From Clostridia bacterium (GTDB lineage: Bacteria > Bacillota > Clostridia > UMGS1883): 33,018 nt of DNA. The position numbers were made by a program, and so were the translations under genes. A model generated the notes under the pieces. The model had not been told where the DNA came from. It did no database searches and saw nothing but the letters and a program-made list of their open reading frames with translations. The stretch spans positions 1 through 33,018 of the forward strand of contig JAFQLL010000107.1 in the NCBI GenBank assembly GCA_017414645.1, given 5' to 3'. Positions 26,215 to 33,018 of the stretch are shown piece after piece; positions within the stretch are counted from its first letter, which is position 1; each line of letters starts with the position of its first letter.

Positions 26215-26243
26215 ATTATATAACAATTATTTGCTTTTGTACA
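26215..26243 (-). promoter_or_regulatory. Sigma-A-type promoter for gdpP
   Basis: On the minus strand, TGTACA (4 of 6 to TTGACA) and a perfect TATAAT are separated by 17 bases. The -10 box ends 35 bases upstream of the gdpP ATG. It lies in the gdpP-ylmC divergent gap of 312 bases, which also holds core copy C and twin hairpins. Confidence 0.75.
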
Positions 26244-26269
26244 GCATTTTTTAAAAAAGCTTTTTCAAT

Positions 26270-26371
26270 GCTTCAACCCCCTCGTTCCCCCAGTCTTGGG
26301 GGACGAAAAGGAAAGCTTTTATTTTACAAGCAAATATGCGCACATTCTGCGCGCAATTTCCTATGTAATAA
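26270..26371 (+). repeat. Dispersed three-hairpin core element, copy C
   Basis: This copy begins CTTCAACCCCCTCG like copy B. Its hairpins are CCCCCA/TGGGGG with loop GTCT, AAAAG/CTTTT with loop GAAAG, and the third hairpin in 26328-26364, identical to the other copies. It lies upstream of the gdpP promoter, with no mini-hairpin array around it. Confidence 0.85.
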
Positions 26372-26426
26372 AAAAAGGCTATATTCAGTTTCATCTCCCA
26401 TAGCAGTAACTGTCTTTGAATTGTCG

Positions 26427-26467
26427 GCTCCCTGTCGAGGGAGCTGTCGGCTTGCCGACTGAGGGAG
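26427..26467 (+). other. Twin hairpins just upstream of the ylmC-like gene
   Basis: GCTCCCT/AGGGAGC (26427-26444, loop GTCG) is followed by GTCGGC/GCCGAC (26446-26459, loop TT) and then TGAGGGAG. The last AGGGAG could replace the first AGGGAG in pairing with CTCCCT. The gene's ribosome site starts about ten bases later. Confidence 0.6.
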
Positions 26468-26491
26468 TAATAAAGCGAAAGGAGTTCTTAT

Positions 26492-26746
26492 GTGAACGAA
26501 AAATCAAACCGTGCATCGGATTTCAGGCACAAGGAGGTTATTGACATATCAACAGGTAACCGCTTAGGCTTCATGACCGACATTGACGTTGACCTTGCAA
26601 AAGGCAGCATAAACGCCATTATAATACCCGGCAAAAGGCGTTTTTTCGGGTTTCTTCCCCCCGAAGAGGACATTGTGATTGAATGGCAGAAAATAAAGAA
26701 AATAGGAGAAGATATAATTCTCGTCACTTTGGGTGACGAGAATTAG
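26492..26746 (+). CDS. YlmC/YmxH-family PRC-barrel protein
   Basis: The 84-residue protein matches the small PRC-barrel family that Firmicutes keep (YlmC/YmxH), linked by annotation to sporulation but without a settled function. The fold is suggested by the short strands VIDISTGNRLGFMTDIDVD and INAIIIPG and by the GFLPPEEDIVIEW stretch. The start is a GTG at 26492 with AAAGGAG eight bases upstream; the ATG two bases earlier is followed at once by a stop. It is the only plus-strand gene, divergent from gdpP and convergent with trmFO. Its last 12 codons form a perfect hairpin. Confidence 0.85.
   Translation: MNEKSNRASDFRHKEVIDISTGNRLGFMTDIDVDLAKGSINAIIIPGKRRFFGFLPPEEDIVIEWQKIKKIGEDIILVTLGDEN
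26716..26744 (+). other. 12-bp hairpin at the 3' end of the ylmC-like gene
   Basis: AATTCTCGTCAC and GTGACGAGAATT form a perfect stem with loop TTTGG, inside the last codons and reaching the first base of the stop codon. No T-tract follows. Confidence 0.75.
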
Positions 26747-26782
26747 TGAAGAGTGAATAATGAATAGTGAATAGTTAAGGAA

Positions 26783-26806
26783 AAAACTCCGCCGTAGCGG
26801 AGTTTT
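26783..26806. terminator. Bidirectional terminator between ylmC-like gene and trmFO
   Basis: AAAACTCCGC and GCGGAGTTTT form a perfect 10-bp stem around loop CGTA. A-rich and T-rich arms flank the GC core on both sides, so it could work for either strand. It lies between convergent genes, 36 bases after the plus-strand stop. Confidence 0.8.
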
Positions 26807-26810
26807 CATT

Positions 26811-26943
26811 TATTCTGCATTCTGCATTCTTTTGCCGCTGTAGCGAAGCGTTCACTCTGCATTCTGCGTTCTGCATTCTGCATTCTTTTGCCGCTGTAGC
26901 GCCAGCGTTCATTCTGCATTCTGCACTCTGCATTCTGCATTCT
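26811..26943. repeat. Heptamer array with a 56-bp duplication, running into trmFO
   Basis: GCATTCT-type heptamers surround two near-identical units (26826-26881 and 26882-26938) that each start ATTCTTTTGCCGCTGTAGCG. The right part encodes the last residues of TrmFO and supplies its stop codon (26909-26911). Confidence 0.85.
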
Positions 26944-28243
26944 TCAAGGCCTCTCCGAGGCTCAAAAGGGCTTCTTCGGCAATTGCAAGATAGCGTTCCT
27001 TTTTGTTTTTAATTCTGCCCACGTGGTGCTCTATAATGCCGAAATTGGCATTCATGGGCTGAAAGCGGCCCTTTACCGCACCAACGGTAATGTAATTTGC
27101 AAGTGCACCCGTAACTGTTGATGTGGGAAGAACAACACCTTCCTCGCCAAGAATTGCTTTTGCCGCATTCATGCCTGCCATAAGCCCCGATGCCGCCGAC
27201 TCAACATAGCCTTCAACGCCTGTTATCTGACCTGCAAAGTAAACCTTGGGATATTGTATCATTTCAAAGGTGGGCTTTAAGCACAAGGGTGAATTTATGT
27301 AGGTGTTGCGGTGCATTACACCGTAGCGGAGGAAGTTTGCGTTTTCTAAGCCGGGTATCATGGAAAACACCCTTTTCTGCTCACCGAATTTTAAATTTGT
27401 CTGGAAGCCTACCATGTTGAACATGGTTCCCTCGGTGTTGTCCTGCCTTAATTGAATAACAGCATAGGGCTCTCTGCCTGTTTTAGGGTCAGGTAAGCCC
27501 TTGGGCTTTAAGGGGCCGAAACGAAGCGTGTCCACCCCGCGGGACGCCATTATTTCAACGGGCATACAGCCCTCAAATACGTTGGGCTTGTCCACATCGC
27601 CGTGAACAGGTGCTTTTTCGGCATTTATAAGCTCGTTATAAAAAGCAAGGTATTCTTCCTTATCCATGGGGCAATTTATATAGTCGGCTGTGCCTTTTCC
27701 GTAGCGTGCGCTTTTATAAACCTTGTCAAAATTTATGCTTTCGGTTTCGATAACGGGAGCTGCTGCATCGTAAAAGGACAAATGCTCGCTGCCCGTAAGG
27801 CTCATGATTGCATCGCAAAGCTTGCCGTGGGTTAAGGGGCCTGTTGCAATTATTGTATATTCCTCGGGGTTAATGTCTTCTACAAGAGCATTAATAACCT
27901 CAATATTTTCGTGGTTTTTTATTTTCTCGGTAACCATTTTTGCAAATTTGTCGCGGTCAACAGCCAATGCACCACCTGCAGGCACCTTTGTCTGGTCGGC
28001 ACAGGCAATTACAACAGAGTTCATACGGCGCATTTCTTCCTTTAAAAGACCGCAGGCGTTGTCAAGACCTGCCCCCTTTAAAGAGTTTGAGCACACAAGC
28101 TCGCACAGATCGGAATTTGTATGTGCATCGGAATAGCAAACAGGCTTCATTTCGTAAAGCTTTACCTTTATTCCTCGCTCGGCTGCCTGCCATGCGGCTT
28201 CACAGCCACCAAGGCCGCCGCCTATTATTTTCAGTTCGGGCAT
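26909..28243 (-). CDS. trmFO: Methylenetetrahydrofolate-tRNA-(uracil-54 C5) methyltransferase
   Basis: The 444-residue FAD-dependent enzyme makes ribothymidine 54 in tRNA with methylenetetrahydrofolate, the Gram-positive alternative to TrmA. The dinucleotide-binding GGGLGG (8-13) and the CSNSLKG stretch are typical, and the SAASGLMAGMNAA helix lies near the end. GAGGTGA precedes the ATG. The last ten residues (NAECRVQNAE) are translated from the heptamer repeat, so the native C-terminus has been replaced or extended by about ten residues. It follows topA, as in Bacillus, and is separated from it by a terminator-like hairpin. Confidence 0.95.
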   Translation of the reverse strand: MPELKIIGGGLGGCEAAWQAAERGIKVKLYEMKPVCYSDAHTNSDLCELVCSNSLKGAGLDNACGLLKEEMRRMNSVVIACADQTKVPAGGALAVDRDKFAKMVTEKIKNHENIEVINALVEDINPEEYTIIATGPLTHGKLCDAIMSLTGSEHLSFYDAAAPVIETESINFDKVYKSARYGKGTADYINCPMDKEEYLAFYNELINAEKAPVHGDVDKPNVFEGCMPVEIMASRGVDTLRFGPLKPKGLPDPKTGREPYAVIQLRQDNTEGTMFNMVGFQTNLKFGEQKRVFSMIPGLENANFLRYGVMHRNTYINSPLCLKPTFEMIQYPKVYFAGQITGVEGYVESAASGLMAGMNAAKAILGEEGVVLPTSTVTGALANYITVGAVKGRFQPMNANFGIIEHHVGRIKNKKERYLAIAEEALLSLGEALKNAECRVQNAE

Positions 28244-28264
28244 AATTTCACCTCATTTAAAATA

Positions 28265-28291
28265 TTGCAGGTTACAAAACGCAACCTGCAA
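28265..28291 (-). terminator. Terminator-like hairpin between topA and trmFO
   Basis: TTGCAGGTT/AACCTGCAA forms a 9-bp stem with a 9-base loop, six bases after the topA stop. On the minus strand it is followed by TATTTTAAA. It may reduce read-through into trmFO, whose ribosome site comes at once after it. Confidence 0.5.
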
Positions 28292-28297
28292 CACTCA

Positions 28298-30385
28298 TTA
28301 GTCTGTCTTTTTATTTTTGTTCGAGCTGCAATCGGGGTTTGAGCAAACTGTTATGCTGCCCTTTTTGAAATACTTTTTAACCATAATGCCGCCACATACG
28401 GGACATGCCGCCTTAATGGGCTGGTCCCATAAAAGGAAGTCGCATTCGGGGGCTTTTTCGCAGGTAAAGAACTTTTTACCCTTTTTGCTCTTTCTTTCCA
28501 CAATTCTTGCCTTACATTTGGGGCATTCAACGCCTGTGTCCTTAATGATAGGCTTTGTGTTCTTACATTCGGGGAAGCCGGGACATGCCAAGAACTTGCC
28601 GAACTTACTTACCTTTATAACCATGTTTCTGCCGCATTTGTCGCAGATTTCGTCGGAAACCTCGTCGGCAATCTGCACCTTGTCGATGTTCTTTTCGGCG
28701 TTTTCAAGAGTTTTCTTAAAGGGGTTATAGAACTCTGTAAGAAGGTCAACCCAATCTCTTTCGCCCTCTTCCACCTTGTCAAGGTCAGCCTCCATTGCAG
28801 CGGTAAATTCCGCATCAACAATGCTTTCAAAGTTTGACTGCATTATTTCGTTTACAATTACGCCCAATTCTGTGGGCTTGAGCATTTTCTTTTCACGTGC
28901 CACATAGCCCCGGCCGATAATTGTTGTGATGGTTGGGGTGTAGGTGCTGGGACGACCAATGCCTGCGTCCTTCATTGCCTCGATAAGGCTCGCTTCTGTA
29001 TAGCGTGCAGGAGGCTCGGTAAAGTGCTGGTCGGGTGTGATGGTATCCAAGAGAAGAGTCTGCCCTTCGGTAAGCTTCAAAAGCTTCTTTGTGTCCTTTT
29101 CTACTAAGGTGTCGCTGCCTTCAATGTACACTGCACGGTAGCCGTAGAACTTAATTGCATTGCCCGATGCCTTGAAGGTAACACCATTGCAGCTTATGTC
29201 TGCCGCGATTGTGTCGTAGATGGCACTTGTCATCTGGCAGGCAACAAACCTTTCCCATATGAGCTTATAAAGCTTATACTGGTCAGCTGTTACACTTTTC
29301 TGAATCATGTCGGGTGTGATGGTACAGTCTGTGGGACGGATTGCTTCGTGAGCATCCTGTGCGTCCTTACCTGTTTTGTAGTAGTTAGGCTTGGAAGGAA
29401 GATATTCCGCACCGTATTTTTCGTCGATATAGTCTCTCACTGCATCAAGTGCCTCTGCGGAAATGCGCATTGAGTCTGTTCTCATGTAGGTTATGAGACC
29501 CATGGGACCCTTGCTGGGCACTGTAACGCCTTCGTAAAGTGCTTGTGCCGCACTCATTGTTCGCTGTGAGGTAAAGCCTATTTTTCGGCTTGCATCCTGT
29601 AAAAGAGTGCTTGTTGTAAAGGGCGGAAGGGGATGCTTTTTCTTTTCGGAATAGGTAGCCTTTGTTACAGTGTAGTCGCTATCCTTTACTGTTTCCAGAA
29701 TTTTCTGTGCATCCTTCTCGGAGGTTATTTCCTTTTTCTTGCCGTTTATGCCCCAGTAGCGGGCTTCAAAGGGATGCTTGCCCTTTTCGTCGGTTAAAAT
29801 TGAGGTAATTGTCCAGTATTCCTTGGGAATAAAGTTTTCAATTTCCTTTTCGCGGTCAACAATCATTTTTGTAACAGCGCTCTGCACTCTGCCTGCACTA
29901 AGACCTCTCTTAACTTTTTTCCAGAGAATGGGACTTATTTTGTAGCCCACAATTCTATCAAGCACACGCCTTGCCTGCTGGCTGTTTACAAGGTCAAGGT
30001 CAATGCTTCTGGGGTTTTTAAGAGATGCAACAACCGCATTCTTTGTTACCTCGTTAAAGGTAATACGGCATTTTGATTTTTCGTCAAGCTCCAAAAGCTG
30101 AGACAAATGCCAGCTTATGGCTTCACCCTCGCGGTCAGGGTCGGCTGCCAGATAAATTTTATCGGCACTTTTTGCCGCCTTTTTCATTTTTGCTAAAAGG
30201 TCGCCCTTGCCGCGGATGGTGATGTACTTGGGTTCAAAGCTGTTCTCAAGGTCAACACCTAAGCTGCTTTTGGGCAAATCTCTTACATGACCGATGGATG
30301 CCATGACGGTATAATTCTTGCCTAAATATTTATTTATGCTTTTCGCCTTGGCAGGCGACTCAACAATAACAAGACTTTTAGCCAT
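28298..30385 (-). CDS. topA: DNA topoisomerase I
   Basis: The 695-residue type IA topoisomerase relaxes negative supercoils. The Toprim domain has Glu9 (VESPAKA) and DPDREGE (82-88). The catalytic tyrosine is Tyr300 in GLITYMRTDS. Three C-terminal zinc ribbons of the four-cysteine kind follow at about 581-607, 621-648 and 661-686, each with CxxC then a later cysteine pair. GAGGGG lies before the ATG. It lies between dprA and trmFO, as usual in Firmicutes. Confidence 0.97.
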   Translation of the reverse strand: MAKSLVIVESPAKAKSINKYLGKNYTVMASIGHVRDLPKSSLGVDLENSFEPKYITIRGKGDLLAKMKKAAKSADKIYLAADPDREGEAISWHLSQLLELDEKSKCRITFNEVTKNAVVASLKNPRSIDLDLVNSQQARRVLDRIVGYKISPILWKKVKRGLSAGRVQSAVTKMIVDREKEIENFIPKEYWTITSILTDEKGKHPFEARYWGINGKKKEITSEKDAQKILETVKDSDYTVTKATYSEKKKHPLPPFTTSTLLQDASRKIGFTSQRTMSAAQALYEGVTVPSKGPMGLITYMRTDSMRISAEALDAVRDYIDEKYGAEYLPSKPNYYKTGKDAQDAHEAIRPTDCTITPDMIQKSVTADQYKLYKLIWERFVACQMTSAIYDTIAADISCNGVTFKASGNAIKFYGYRAVYIEGSDTLVEKDTKKLLKLTEGQTLLLDTITPDQHFTEPPARYTEASLIEAMKDAGIGRPSTYTPTITTIIGRGYVAREKKMLKPTELGVIVNEIMQSNFESIVDAEFTAAMEADLDKVEEGERDWVDLLTEFYNPFKKTLENAEKNIDKVQIADEVSDEICDKCGRNMVIKVSKFGKFLACPGFPECKNTKPIIKDTGVECPKCKARIVERKSKKGKKFFTCEKAPECDFLLWDQPIKAACPVCGGIMVKKYFKKGSITVCSNPDCSSNKNKKTD

Positions 30386-30402
30386 TATTATTTCCCCTCT
30401 GT

Positions 30403-31497
30403 TTATTCGTTCAATTTATATTTATTTCTGAAAGCAAGCTTTATTATGCCCTTAATTTCCATAATTGTCAAGAGCGAAGTTAAACGTTTTGTGTCCATAA
30501 GGGTAAATTGTTGTATTTCCTCGTAGGTTTCTTTGCCCGCATTTAAGGCATTTACAACCGCTTGCTCAAAGGGTGTGTAGGTTTTTTCTTCTTTTTCTGC
30601 TTTAACTTCGGGCTTGGTTAAAATTACCTTTTCCTCTGCCACACTTTCGCAATAATTTTGCGCACTGCGGAATTTTTCCGGCTTACGCTCAAGAAGCTCT
30701 TCCACAACATCCTTACCGGAAAGTGCGAAGGCTGCGCCCTCCTTAAGAAGGCGGTTTGTGCCCACGCTGTTTGGGCTGTCGATATTGCCGGGCACTGCAA
30801 AAACTGTTTTGCCCTGCTCTATAGCATGGCCTGCAGATATAAGCGCACCGCTTTTTTCTGCTGCTTCAACAACCACAGTTGTGTCGCTTATGGCTGTCAT
30901 TACGCGGTTTCTGATGGGAAAGTTTTCTCTCATGGGGCCCATTCCCATGGGAAATTCGCTCACAACAAGCCCACCTGAGGAGGCAATTTTATTAAAGAGC
31001 TCCGCGTTTTCCTTAGGGTAGTTTACGTCTATACCTGTGCCGACTACGGCAATTACCCTTGAGCCTGCTCTCATGGCACCACGAAGTGCAGCTGTGTCGA
31101 TTCCTCTTGCTCCGCCCGATACAACACAAATGTTATTTTCGGCAAAATGGTGGGCAAAGTCGGCAGCTACATTCATGCCGTAAACGGTTGCCTCCCTGCT
31201 TCCTACCATGGCTATTTTAACAGGGTAATTAAGAAGGTTAACATTGCCCCTTGTAAATAAATATGGCGGAGGGTAGGCAATATTCCTTAATTCATCAGGA
31301 TAGCTCTCATCCATATATGTAATAATGCCATAGCCTGCCTTAAGTGCTTTTTCAAAGCTTTGGCATATATCTGCCACTGTGGGGCTTGTCATGTCAAGTG
31401 TCTTCTTTTTCTTTTCAAAATCACGGGCGAGCTCCTGCATTTTCTTTCTTGGTCGGTTTTTGTCGGAAAGCAAAAGCCATGCTACAAGATTTTCCAC
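30403..31497 (-). CDS. dprA: DNA processing protein DprA
   Basis: The 364-residue protein loads RecA on incoming single-stranded DNA during transformation. The Rossmann-like core shows VGSR (98-101), SGGARGID (127-134) and FPIRNR (193-198). An N-terminal SAM-like helical part precedes it, and a C-terminal winged-helix-like domain (about 305-364) ends the protein. The start is a GTG at 31497 with AAAGGA about ten bases upstream. Presence of dprA alone does not show that the organism is competent, since no other competence gene is in the window. Confidence 0.93.
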   Translation of the reverse strand: MENLVAWLLLSDKNRPRKKMQELARDFEKKKKTLDMTSPTVADICQSFEKALKAGYGIITYMDESYPDELRNIAYPPPYLFTRGNVNLLNYPVKIAMVGSREATVYGMNVAADFAHHFAENNICVVSGGARGIDTAALRGAMRAGSRVIAVVGTGIDVNYPKENAELFNKIASSGGLVVSEFPMGMGPMRENFPIRNRVMTAISDTTVVVEAAEKSGALISAGHAIEQGKTVFAVPGNIDSPNSVGTNRLLKEGAAFALSGKDVVEELLERKPEKFRSAQNYCESVAEEKVILTKPEVKAEKEEKTYTPFEQAVVNALNAGKETYEEIQQFTLMDTKRLTSLLTIMEIKGIIKLAFRNKYKLNE

Positions 31498-31502
31498 TTA
31501 TA

Positions 31503-32297
31503 TCAATCCTTTATGTAGGTTTTATTCTGCCTTACAAATTCGTACATCATAACCGAGCCTGCCACCGATGCGTTAAGGCTTTCAGCACCGCCGAGCATGG
31601 GTATGGTTACCTTAACGTCGCAGCGCTTTACTGTGTCCTTATCAAGACCATTACCCTCGTTACCTATGAAAACGGCACAGCTGCCCATTAAATCGGCATC
31701 GAACAAATGATTGGAATCTGTACACAATGCACCTGCAACAGATTTTATAGAGTTACTTTTAAGAAAGCCGAATACAGAGTCGATATTCTTGTTTCTTATT
31801 ACCTTAACTGAAAAGAGGCTGCTCATAATGCTTCTTATAACCTTGGGGTTATAAAGGTCAACACAGCCCTTTGTAAGGATAACCGCCTTTGCCCCTGCAG
31901 CGTCGGCAGTACGTATGATGGTGCCTGCGTTGCCCGGATCCTGCAAATTTTCGCACACAACAATAAGGCTGTTGTTATCAAGCTCAATGTCGGTGAAGGC
32001 TAAATCCTCCATTCTGCACACAGCCATAACCCCCTGTGGTGTTACGGTGTCGGAAACGTAGTCGAATATTTTAGGTGCAAGGGTATACATTTTATAGCCT
32101 TTAAAAACCGTCAGGTCGTAATTGCACTTGTCGCTTGCAAGAATAAACTCAATCTTTGCGCCTTTTTTTGCGGCATCGTGAACATTTCTGTAGCCTTCAA
32201 TTATGAACATGCCTTCTTTGTCACGAAGCTGCTTGTTAGAAAGGCTTTTTGCTAATTTTACATATTTATTGTCACGGCTTGTAATTAAACTTTCCAT
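31503..32297 (-). CDS. TrmH/SpoU-family RNA 2'-O-methyltransferase
   Basis: The 264-residue enzyme is a SPOUT methyltransferase acting on rRNA or tRNA ribose. Motif 1 is NLQDPGNAGTIIRT (117-130), motif 2 IGNEGNGL (211-218) and motif 3 IPMLGGAESLNASVA (232-246), which form the trefoil knot. An N-terminal substrate-binding domain (about 1-100) carries the FIIEG start. It resembles Bacillus YsgA, which also lies next to rplT; the target base cannot be told. AGGAG is upstream of the ATG. It lies five bases before dprA. Confidence 0.92.
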   Translation of the reverse strand: MESLITSRDNKYVKLAKSLSNKQLRDKEGMFIIEGYRNVHDAAKKGAKIEFILASDKCNYDLTVFKGYKMYTLAPKIFDYVSDTVTPQGVMAVCRMEDLAFTDIELDNNSLIVVCENLQDPGNAGTIIRTADAAGAKAVILTKGCVDLYNPKVIRSIMSSLFSVKVIRNKNIDSVFGFLKSNSIKSVAGALCTDSNHLFDADLMGSCAVFIGNEGNGLDKDTVKRCDVKVTIPMLGGAESLNASVAGSVMMYEFVRQNKTYIKD

Positions 32298-32360
32298 GGT
32301 TTTTCTCCTGTATGATGCTTATTTGCAATACTTTCAAATGTTGGTTATTAATGCAAAAAT

Positions 32361-32513
32361 CGAGAGGCTGTAAAGGTACGGTTGTACCTCAATAGAGCCA
32401 CCGTATCGGGCTGACTGAGTTTGGATGCAGAATGAATCAAACTCACTCGGGTGCAACACTTTGCAGCCGAGCAGTGCCCGACGCTGTACGCTGTACTGCG
32501 AGGGTGAGTTTGG
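32361..32513. other. Folded element with alternative stems between rplT and the methyltransferase gene
   Basis: Stem TCGGGC/GCCCGA (32406-32411, 32476-32481) encloses TGAGTTTG/CAAACTCA (32416-32423, 32438-32445) and CTCGG-g-TGCAA/TTGCA-g-CCGAG (32446-32471), a three-way junction. CAAACTCA plus CTCG (32438-32449) can instead pair with CGAG-gg-TGAGTTTG (32499-32512), a 12-bp stem. A GGTAC/GTACC hairpin lies to the left. It occupies the centre of a 355-base gap without genes. The strand is undetermined, and no named RNA family was recognised. Confidence 0.6.
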
Positions 32514-32535
32514 TTTATAGCTTAAAAGCGTATAT

Positions 32536-32564
32536 TAAAGAAATCCGCAACAAGTTGCGGATTT
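32536..32564 (-). terminator. Intrinsic terminator after rplT
   Basis: On the minus strand AAATCCGCAA/TTGCGGATTT forms a 10-bp stem with loop CTTG, followed by CTTTAATA. It lies 88 bases after the rplT stop and probably ends the infC-rpmI-rplT type operon, whose first genes would be beyond the window. Confidence 0.75.
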
Positions 32565-32652
32565 CCACTTTAAGCAAACATATCTATCGATTAAATATGC
32601 TCTATTTTTCTTTTTCGCTTTTAAGCGTTCTGCGCCAAAGGCAGTAGCTCGA

Positions 32653-33006
32653 TTAAAGAGCAGCTTTAGCTGTTTCTACGAGCTTTGTGAATGCAGCTGC
32701 ATCGTTGATAGCGATTTCGGAAAGCATCTTTCTGTTGATTTCAACGTTAGCCTTCTTTAAACCGTTCATGAACTTGGAGTAGTTGATACCGTTCATCTTG
32801 CAAGCAGCGCTGATTCTTGTGATCCAAAGTCTTCTGAAATCTCTCTTCTTGAGCTTTCTACCTACATATGCATAGGTCATAGACTTCATAACAGCCTGAT
32901 TTGCTGTTCTGTAAAGCTTACTCTTACCGCCACGGTAACCCTTAGCAAGCTTTAAAACTTTTTTATGATGTTTTCTGGTGTTAAGTGCACCCTTTACTCT
33001 AGCCAT
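32653..33006 (-). CDS. rplT: 50S ribosomal protein L20
   Basis: The 117-residue protein binds 23S rRNA early in 50S assembly and normally represses its own operon. It begins [19 protein letters not shown] and contains [14 protein letters not shown], the L20 signature. The length is normal and the N-terminus is the usual strongly basic extension. GAGGAT precedes the ATG, at the edge of the window. An L20 leader would lie upstream of infC, outside the window. Confidence 0.97.
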   Translation of the reverse strand: MARVKGALNTRKHHKKVLKLAKGYRGGKSKLYRTANQAVMKSMTYAYVGRKLKKRDFRRLWITRISAACKMNGINYSKFMNGLKKANVEINRKMLSEIAINDAAAFTKLVETAKAAL

Positions 33007-33018
33007 TAGTTAATCCTC

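Noticed and set aside
32298-32345. Promoter for the TrmH-family methyltransferase gene
   Set aside because: A TTGAAA is present, but no -10 box with more than three matches lies at the right distance.

Overview
The window is a stretch of housekeeping chromosome from a low-to-moderate GC Gram-positive bacterium, most likely an anaerobic member of the Clostridia. The basis is gene order and gene content: yicC-remA-gmk-rpoZ-coaBC-priA-def-fmt-rsmB-rlmN-stp-prkC-rsgA-rpe-thiN is the order known from Bacillus and Clostridium, as are gdpP-rplI-dnaB, tilS-hpt-ftsH and dprA-topA-trmFO. A YlmC/YmxH PRC-barrel gene, a membrane zinc peptidase between fmt and rsmB, and a PASTA-domain kinase fit the same group. 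Species cannot be told from the sequence alone. No phage, transposase, CRISPR array, tRNA or rRNA gene was seen.

All genes except one lie on the minus strand, so transcription runs from right to left. At the right end are rplT, a TrmH-family RNA methyltransferase, dprA, topA and trmFO (33006 to 26909). The only plus-strand gene is the small ylmC-like gene (26492-26746), which converges on trmFO across a bidirectional terminator and diverges from gdpP. From a good sigma-A-type promoter at 26215-26243, the block gdpP-rplI-dnaB-tilS-hpt-ftsH-yicC runs to 17022 with short gaps or overlaps. After a 461-base repeat-rich gap come remA-gmk-rpoZ-coaBC (16560-14296). A 403-base repeat-rich gap follows, then a secreted parvulin-like foldase and priA. 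A further array separates priA from def, and the rest (def-fmt-peptidase-rsmB-rlmN-stp-prkC-rsgA-rpe-thiN) continues to an intrinsic terminator at 148-171.

The genes cover translation and RNA modification (rplT, rplI, def, fmt, rsmB, rlmN, rsgA, tilS, trmFO, SpoU-type methylase), replication and DNA handling (dnaB, priA, topA, dprA), nucleotide and cofactor supply (gmk, hpt, rpe, thiN, coaBC), transcription (rpoZ, remA), protein quality control (ftsH, foldase, zinc peptidase) and signalling (gdpP for c-di-AMP; stp/prkC for Ser/Thr phosphorylation).

Two things are out of the ordinary. First, FtsH is 834 residues long because its extracytoplasmic region holds four tandem copies of the FtsH_ext-like domain instead of one. 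Second, the non-coding gaps are filled with layered repeats: (a) arrays of mini-hairpins with varying stems separated by a constant 7-8 base spacer that flips orientation midway; (b) a roughly 90-base core element with three conserved hairpins, present three times; (c) a heptamer repeat (GCATTCT and variants) abutting gene ends and read into the TrmFO C-terminus; and (d) a folded element with mutually exclusive stems between rplT and the methyltransferase gene. Two of the arrays share an internal block and look like copies of one modular element that I cannot match to a named family.
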